From: JAUXFS01 sp050329575
Lineage (GTDB): Bacteria > Pseudomonadota > Alphaproteobacteria > Rhodospirillales > Defluviicoccaceae
Assembly (NCBI GenBank): GCA_050329575.1
Contig: JBHJOP010000133.1
Coordinates: 1-18,143 of the forward strand
Reading direction: 5' to 3'
Length of the DNA stretch: 18,143 bases
Positions 13,569 through 18,143 of the stretch are shown here, piece by piece. The notes beneath the pieces are model-generated. The model did no database searches. It worked only from the letters and a program-made list of their open reading frames with translations, and was not told the DNA's origin. Made by a program: the position numbers and the translations under genes. Every line of letters starts with the position of its first letter. The stretch's first letter is position 1.

Positions 13569-14807
13569 ATGGCGAGCGGATCGATCGCGAGGGGCTGGCG
13601 GGGCGACGGGCGGCGGCGGACCGCCGCGGTCGCGGCGATCGCCATGGTCCTGTGGACGGTCTCTGCGGTGGCATCCGCCGCCCCGTCGCCGCCGTGTTCG
13701 ACCTCCGGCACCTGGGTCGATCCGGCGACCGGGGCCGCCGTCGCCCATGATGACGTGATCGCCCGGCACGCCCGCGGGGCGGTGGTGTTGCTCGGCGAGG
13801 ACCATCACGACGCCCGTCACCATCGCTGGCAGCTGCACACGATCGCCGCCCTGCACGGCCGGCGGCCGGACATCGTCCTCGGCTTCGAGATGTTCCCGCG
13901 CGACGTCCAGCCGACGCTCGACCGCTGGGTCGCCGGTGAACTGACGCCGGAGGCGTTCCTCCGCGAGGCCGGCTGGGTCGAGGTCTGGGGCATCGACGCC
14001 GACCTGTACCTGCCGCTGTTCCTGTTCGCGCGCCAGCATCGGGTGCCGATGGTCGCGCTCAACGTCGATCGCGCCCTGATCGCGCGGGTCGGCCGGGACG
14101 GCTGGTCGGCGGTCGCGGCGGCGGACCGTCAGGGCCTCTCCGACCCGGCGCCGGCGAGCGAGGACTACCGGCGCGCGCTGGCCGAGGTGTTCGCGATGAA
14201 ACGCCGCCACGGGGCCGCGGGCGCCGCGGCGGGGGCCGACGGTTCGACCGATCCGGCGCTCCTCCGCTTCGTCGAGGCGCAATTGACCTGGGATCGGGCG
14301 ATGGCCGAGGCGATCGCCGGCGCCCGCCGGTCCGGCGGCGATCCGCTGGTCGTCGGCATCGTCGGCCGCGGCCACGCCGAACACCGCTGGGGCATCCCCC
14401 ACCAGCTCGCCGCGCTCGGCATCGCCGATGTCGCCGTGCTGTTGCCGATCGCCCCGGGTGACGACTGCGCGGCGATGGCCCCCGACGTCGCCGATGCGGT
14501 GTTCGTCGTCGAACGAGGGGAGGATCCGGACCCGTCGCGGCCGCGCCTCGGGGTGCGGGTCGAGACCACCGAAGCCGGGGTCAGGATCGACGCCGTGGTG
14601 GAGGGCGGCATCGCCGCCGCCGCCGGCATCCGCGCCGGCGACATCGTCGTTGCCGCCGCCGGCTACCCGGTCGCTCGCAGCGGCGATCTGATCGAGATTG
14701 TCGGTCGGCAGGCGCCGGGAACCTGGCTGCCGGTGACGCTGCGCCGCGACGGCGCGACGCTGGAGGTGGTCGCCCGCTTTCCGCGCGGCGGCGATGCAGA
14801 GCGATGA
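13569..14807 (+). CDS. Exported ChaN-domain (Tiki superfamily) protein with C-terminal PDZ domain
   Basis: The 412-residue protein has an arginine-rich start and a Sec-type signal peptide (about 1-38, cut near ASA/AP). It then has a ChaN domain (about 45-300) with GEDHHDARHH (76-85), FEMFPR (106-111) and GRGHAEHRWGIP (266-277). These His/Glu clusters define the Tiki/TraB/ChaN clan, whose members are proposed metal-dependent hydrolases. Campylobacter ChaN binds haem and is linked to iron uptake. The C-terminal part (about 325-405) is a PDZ domain with LGVRVETTEAGVRIDAVV, GIRAGDIVVAAAGYPV and VTLRRDG, as in HtrA-type proteins. The ATG at 13569 sits seven nucleotides after GGTGG; GTG 13566 is an alternative. 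The stop overlaps the next start as ATGA, so the pair is probably translationally coupled. Confidence 0.9.
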   Translation: MASGSIARGWRGDGRRRTAAVAAIAMVLWTVSAVASAAPSPPCSTSGTWVDPATGAAVAHDDVIARHARGAVVLLGEDHHDARHHRWQLHTIAALHGRRPDIVLGFEMFPRDVQPTLDRWVAGELTPEAFLREAGWVEVWGIDADLYLPLFLFARQHRVPMVALNVDRALIARVGRDGWSAVAAADRQGLSDPAPASEDYRRALAEVFAMKRRHGAAGAAAGADGSTDPALLRFVEAQLTWDRAMAEAIAGARRSGGDPLVVGIVGRGHAEHRWGIPHQLAALGIADVAVLLPIAPGDDCAAMAPDVADAVFVVERGEDPDPSRPRLGVRVETTEAGVRIDAVVEGGIAAAAGIRAGDIVVAAAGYPVARSGDLIEIVGRQAPGTWLPVTLRRDGATLEVVARFPRGGDAER

Positions 14808-16870
14808 TCGGCCGCCACTCGGCGGTCGGGGTCGCGGTGCTGGCGCTGGCGACGGTGCTGGCGGCGGGGCTGTCGTCGGGGCTGTCGTCGGGGCCGGCGG
14901 CCGCGCCCGCCGACCAGACGCGGCCGGTGCCGCATCACGTCATCGCGCTTCGCCTCGATCCGCAGGCCGGCCACCTCGACGTCGTCGATCGCCTGACGGT
15001 GACCGGTCCGGCGACCGTCGATCTCACGCTCGCGCCGTGGCTGCGGATACGGTCGGCGACCGTCGACGGCCGCCCGCTGGCACCCGATGCCAGCCAGATG
15101 ACCGTGAACGACGGCGAGGTGCGGGAGATCGCCCGTGCCTATAGCGGCGTGCCGACGACGCCGGAGCCCGCCCGGTCGAGCGGCGCCGCCGGCGGCGTCC
15201 CCGGCGATCGCCCGCTGATCGGTCCCGAGGGCTCGTACCTGCCGGCCGGCGGCGGCTGGCTGGCGGCAACGGACCGCGGGGCGGTGACCTACAGGCTGAC
15301 GGTGTCGGTGCCGCCCGGCGCCCGCGCGGCGGCCACTGGTGACCTGGTCGAGGAGGCGGCGACCGCCGACGGCGCGCGTGCGACGTTCGCCGCCGCGCGG
15401 CCGTCGGAACCGCCGTCGGTGTTCGCCGGACCGTTCGTCGTCCGCGAACGCCGCCGCGGCGGCGTTCGATTGCGAACCTATTTCCATGCCGAACTGGCGG
15501 ACCTCGCCGACGATTATCTCGACCGGGCCGGGGACCACCTGGAGCGGTTCGCCGCGACGATCGGCCCCTATCCGTTCGCCGATTTCGCGATCGTGTCGTC
15601 ACCGCTACCGGTCGGCCTCGGCTTCCGGAACCTGACCTACATCGGCCGGCGGGTGCTGCCGCTCCCGTTCATGCGCGACCGTTCGCTGGCCCATGAGATC
15701 CTGCACAACTGGTGGGGCAACGGCGTCTACGTCGACGGCGGCAACTGGTCGGAGGGACTGACCACCTACATGGCCGACTATGCCCTCGCCGCGGAGCGAG
15801 GCGAGGACGAGGCGAGGCGCATGCGGCTCGACTGGCTTCGGGATTTCGCGGCGCTGCCGCCGGAACGGGATTTCCCGCTGACGGCGTTCGTCGCCCGCCG
15901 GCACGACGCCGGCCAGGTGGTCGGCTACGGCAAGGCGGCGTTCGTGTTCCACATGCTGCGGACCGAGATCGGGGCGTCGGCGTTCGACGACGGCATCCGC
16001 CTGTTCTGGCGGCGGCATGCCTTCGCCACTGCCGGATGGCCGGATCTCCGCCGCGCCTTCGAGGAGGCATCGGGTTGGAACCTCGGCTGGTTTTTCGACC
16101 AGTGGGTTCGGCGGCCAGGTGCGCCGGACCTGCGGCTGATCGCCGCCCGCAGCGAGGTCGAGGAGGGCCGCCATCGTGTCGTTCTCACCCTTGGCCAGGA
16201 CGACCCCGGCTATGCCCTGACGGTGCCGGTCGGCGTCGCCACCGAGCGGGGTTCTACCCGCACCGCGGTCCGGGTGAGCGGCCCCGAGACCGAGGTGGCG
16301 ATCGACGTCGACGGCGCGCCTTCGGCGGTGACCGTCGATCCCGATCACCAGGTGTTTCGCCGCCTCGCCGCCGCGGAGCTGCCGCCGATCCTGCGCACCG
16401 TCACGCTGGCCCCCGCGGCCACGGTGGTGGTCGCGACCGACGATGCCGACGAGGCGGCCCGTGCGCTGGCGATGCGCCTGCTCGATCGGCCGCCCCGGTT
16501 CGCCGCCGCCGCCGCCGCGGCCTCGGCGGCGGCGCCGCTGCTCGTGATCGGGACCCGAACGGCGGCCGGGCCGGTGCTGGAGGAGCTCGGCCTCGGCCCG
16601 ATTCCGGACCGTCTCGCCGGGCAGGGGACGGCGCAGGTGTGGGCGGGGCGGGTCCCGGACGACGGTCGGGCGTTCGCCGTGGTCGTCGCCGACGACGCGG
16701 CGGCCCTCGGCGCACTGCTGCGTCCGCTGCCGCATTACGGCCGCGAGAGTTACCTCGCCTTCGACCGGACCGAGGTCGTCGTCAACGGCGTGTGGCCGGC
16801 CGGCGACGGCGGACTCCACCGGGCGTTCGTTCTGCCGGCGGACGATCGGCGATCGCCGCCCGATGGATGA
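14804..16870 (+). CDS. Exported M1-like zinc metallopeptidase
   Basis: The 688-residue protein has a signal peptide (about 1-35) and an N-terminal beta domain resembling the M1 saddle. A gluzincin catalytic domain follows, with HEILH (297-301) and the third zinc-ligand candidate Glu317 in NWSEGLTTYMADY. Tyr375 in VGYGKAAFVFHMLR matches the catalytic tyrosine region of M1. The usual GxMEN exopeptidase motif is absent; its place is taken by VGLGFRNLTYIG (about 270-281). The gap from HExxH to Glu is 15 residues, not the usual 18. A C-terminal region of about 150 residues (535-685) with a Rossmann-like alternation has no family I recognise. It could be an endopeptidase, or a peptide-binding protein. 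It is coupled to the ChaN-PDZ gene. Confidence 0.87.
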   Translation: MIGRHSAVGVAVLALATVLAAGLSSGLSSGPAAAPADQTRPVPHHVIALRLDPQAGHLDVVDRLTVTGPATVDLTLAPWLRIRSATVDGRPLAPDASQMTVNDGEVREIARAYSGVPTTPEPARSSGAAGGVPGDRPLIGPEGSYLPAGGGWLAATDRGAVTYRLTVSVPPGARAAATGDLVEEAATADGARATFAAARPSEPPSVFAGPFVVRERRRGGVRLRTYFHAELADLADDYLDRAGDHLERFAATIGPYPFADFAIVSSPLPVGLGFRNLTYIGRRVLPLPFMRDRSLAHEILHNWWGNGVYVDGGNWSEGLTTYMADYALAAERGEDEARRMRLDWLRDFAALPPERDFPLTAFVARRHDAGQVVGYGKAAFVFHMLRTEIGASAFDDGIRLFWRRHAFATAGWPDLRRAFEEASGWNLGWFFDQWVRRPGAPDLRLIAARSEVEEGRHRVVLTLGQDDPGYALTVPVGVATERGSTRTAVRVSGPETEVAIDVDGAPSAVTVDPDHQVFRRLAAAELPPILRTVTLAPAATVVVATDDADEAARALAMRLLDRPPRFAAAAAAASAAAPLLVIGTRTAAGPVLEELGLGPIPDRLAGQGTAQVWAGRVPDDGRAFAVVVADDAAALGALLRPLPHYGRESYLAFDRTEVVVNGVWPAGDGGLHRAFVLPADDRRSPPDG
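14866..14893 (+). repeat. Short in-frame 12-bp tandem repeat in the peptidase signal-peptide region
   Basis: GGGGCTGTCGTC occurs twice in tandem (14866-14877 and 14878-14889), followed by a partial third copy GGGG. It lies inside the M1-like gene and encodes LSSGLSSG right after the hydrophobic core, near the expected signal-peptidase site. Copy changes would keep the reading frame. Confidence 0.9.
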
Positions 16871-16957
16871 CTTGCGGCGCATCTTCCGCTAGACAAGCGC
16901 AACGTCGGCGGATCAGCTCGCCGCGACGAGGCAACGGACAGGGACAGGGCAGCCGCC

Positions 16958-18133
16958 ATGGTCGAGGCCGACGAGCCGCGGGACGGGACCGTCGACGATC
17001 GCGGGCGCCCGGATCGGACGACGGGGAGGATCGGACACGACCATGAGGCGTCGCTGTTCGTCGACATGGACGGCGTGCTGGTCCACACCGACACCACCAC
17101 CGAGGCGGTGTTCACGCTCGTTCGCGACAACCCGGCGGCCGCGCTGCTCGTGCCCCTGTGGTTGCTGAAGGGACGGGCGTACCTCAAGCGCCGCATCGCC
17201 GAGCGGGTCGACATCGATCCGGCGAGATTGCCCTACAACCACCGCTTCGTCGCCTACCTGAAGGCCGAGCGGGCGGCCGGTCGGCGGCTGGTCTTGGCGA
17301 CGGCCGCCGACGCCGCCTACGGCGAGCGGGTCGCCGCCCATCTCGGCCTGTTCGATGCGGTGATCGGTTCCGACGGGACGGTCGATCTGTCAGGCACGCG
17401 CAAGCTGGAGGCGATCCGCGATCTCACCGGCAATGGCCCGTTCGGCTACGCCGGCAATCACCGCCAGGACCTGCCGATCCTGGAGCATGCCCGGACGCCG
17501 ATCGTCGTCAATCCGGAACCGGCCCTCCGGCGCATCGCCGCCACTCGGCTCGAACACGCGCGAACGTTCGACGACGGGCTGCAGACCCGCCGCGACTGCA
17601 TCTTCGCGCTGCATCCATGGCGCTGGCTGATCAACGGGCTAGTGCTGCTGCCGGTGCTGCTGATGACCGACGTCGGCGGAGCGTGGGAGTGGCTGCACGC
17701 GGCCGGAGCGGCGATCGCCTTCTGCCTGTTCGCATCGGCGCTCTATCTGTTCGACGATCTGCTGCACCTCGCCAAGCGGCGGTCGCTGCCCCGGGAAAGC
17801 CACAGTCCGGTGGTCGCGGGACGGGTTTCCGCCGACCGGATCGCCCTGGTCGTGCCGGCGCTGGCGGTGGCCGGCCTCGTCCTCGCGGCTCTGGTGTCGG
17901 TCGAACTGGTGGCGCTGTTCGGGTTGTTCGCGTTCGTCTGGGCGCTGGGCACGACGACGGCCCCCCACGCCGCCGTTGCCGCGGTCCTCGCTGCCGGTCT
18001 GCTGTCGGCGATCCGCGTCCTCGCCGGCGGGGTCGCGATCGCCGCCGTGACGCCGTTATGGCTGATCGGCGTCGGCTTCGCCGTCGGCGCCGTGGTCGAA
18101 CTCGGGCGCCCCCGCAGGCTCGGGTTCATCTGA
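16958..18133 (+). CDS. HAD phosphatase-UbiA fusion with eroded prenyltransferase motifs
   Basis: The 391-residue protein matches the layout of HAD-UbiA fusions. The cytosolic HAD domain (about 30-200) has the nucleophile motif VDMDGVLVHTDT (D36 and D38), LATAAD with Thr115, Lys149 and YAGNHRQDLPIL (Asp171), so the phosphatase looks intact. It also keeps the linker PLWLLKGRAYLKRRIAERV. The membrane part (about 222-385, five to six helices) aligns with UbiA. Its usual NDxxDxxxD metal site, however, reads FDDLLHLAKRR (265-275), and the second motif (YSxxLKxxxxxD type) is replaced by WALGTTTAPHAAV. It ends just after the IRVLAGG region, about 90-100 residues short of family relatives. Prenyl transfer is therefore doubtful. 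The start follows AGGG by eight nucleotides, 87 nt after the peptidase gene. Confidence 0.9.
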   Translation: MVEADEPRDGTVDDRGRPDRTTGRIGHDHEASLFVDMDGVLVHTDTTTEAVFTLVRDNPAAALLVPLWLLKGRAYLKRRIAERVDIDPARLPYNHRFVAYLKAERAAGRRLVLATAADAAYGERVAAHLGLFDAVIGSDGTVDLSGTRKLEAIRDLTGNGPFGYAGNHRQDLPILEHARTPIVVNPEPALRRIAATRLEHARTFDDGLQTRRDCIFALHPWRWLINGLVLLPVLLMTDVGGAWEWLHAAGAAIAFCLFASALYLFDDLLHLAKRRSLPRESHSPVVAGRVSADRIALVVPALAVAGLVLAALVSVELVALFGLFAFVWALGTTTAPHAAVAAVLAAGLLSAIRVLAGGVAIAAVTPLWLIGVGFAVGAVVELGRPRRLGFI

Positions 18134-18143
18134 ACCGCGGCCC

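Noticed and set aside
1..18143. CRISPR array, tRNA, rRNA, insertion sequence or prophage genes
   Set aside because: No spaced direct repeats of the right size, cloverleaf sequence, transposase-like frame or phage structural gene was found on either strand.

Overview
The window is very GC-rich (about 70% or more by eye) with dense genes, frequent GTG starts and ATGA/GTGA-type overlaps. The closest fit is a high-GC alphaproteobacterium, possibly near Rhodospirillales. This is inferred from the subtype-b GspM, the PilN-like GspL, the Flp pilin, the HAD-UbiA protein and the overall style. No rRNA, tRNA, IS element, prophage or CRISPR array is visible.

Region 1 (1-557): two minus-strand genes, the 5' end of an unidentified membrane-anchored protein and a complete Flp-type IVb pilin. 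They diverge from the plus-strand genes across a 163-nt gap. That gap holds an extended -10-like element, a near-palindrome, a G7 tract and three perfect copies of a 12-bp repeat. The repeat supplies the Shine-Dalgarno sequence of the next gene.

Region 2 (558-12093): a complete type II secretion system (T2SS) in the order O-E-F-G-H-I-J // L-M-C // D-K. It contains the prepilin peptidase, the ATPase, the platform protein, the major and minor pseudopilins, the inner-membrane GspL/GspM/GspC proteins, the secretin and the minor pseudopilin GspK. Two points stand out. gspK has left its usual place between gspJ and gspL and follows gspD. The secretin has a lipoprotein signal peptide (LASC), so it may pilot itself to the outer membrane, as HxcQ does. 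Gaps of 151 nt (J-L) and 201 nt (C-D) may split the cluster into transcriptional units; the second holds a 14-bp palindrome followed by a T-rich run. A 96-residue protein of unknown function follows gspK closely.

Region 3 (12398-12709): mostly non-coding. It holds an AT-rich island with two ATTTTCC repeats 21 bp apart and a possible 32-residue single-span membrane protein.

Region 4 (12710-18143): a minus-strand secreted TPR protein diverges from a translationally coupled pair: a ChaN-domain protein fused to a PDZ domain, and a secreted M1-like zinc peptidase lacking the usual GxMEN motif. Next comes a HAD-UbiA fusion whose phosphatase residues are intact. Its prenyltransferase motifs are eroded and its C-terminus appears short.

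How the genes may work together: GspO would mature the GspG/H/I/J/K pseudopilins and perhaps the neighbouring Flp pilin. GspE drives pseudopilus assembly through GspF and GspL/M. GspC links this inner-membrane machine to the secretin. No T2SS cargo can be named from the sequence. The secreted ChaN-PDZ/M1 pair and the TPR protein are exported proteins next to the cluster, but nothing here proves that they use it.
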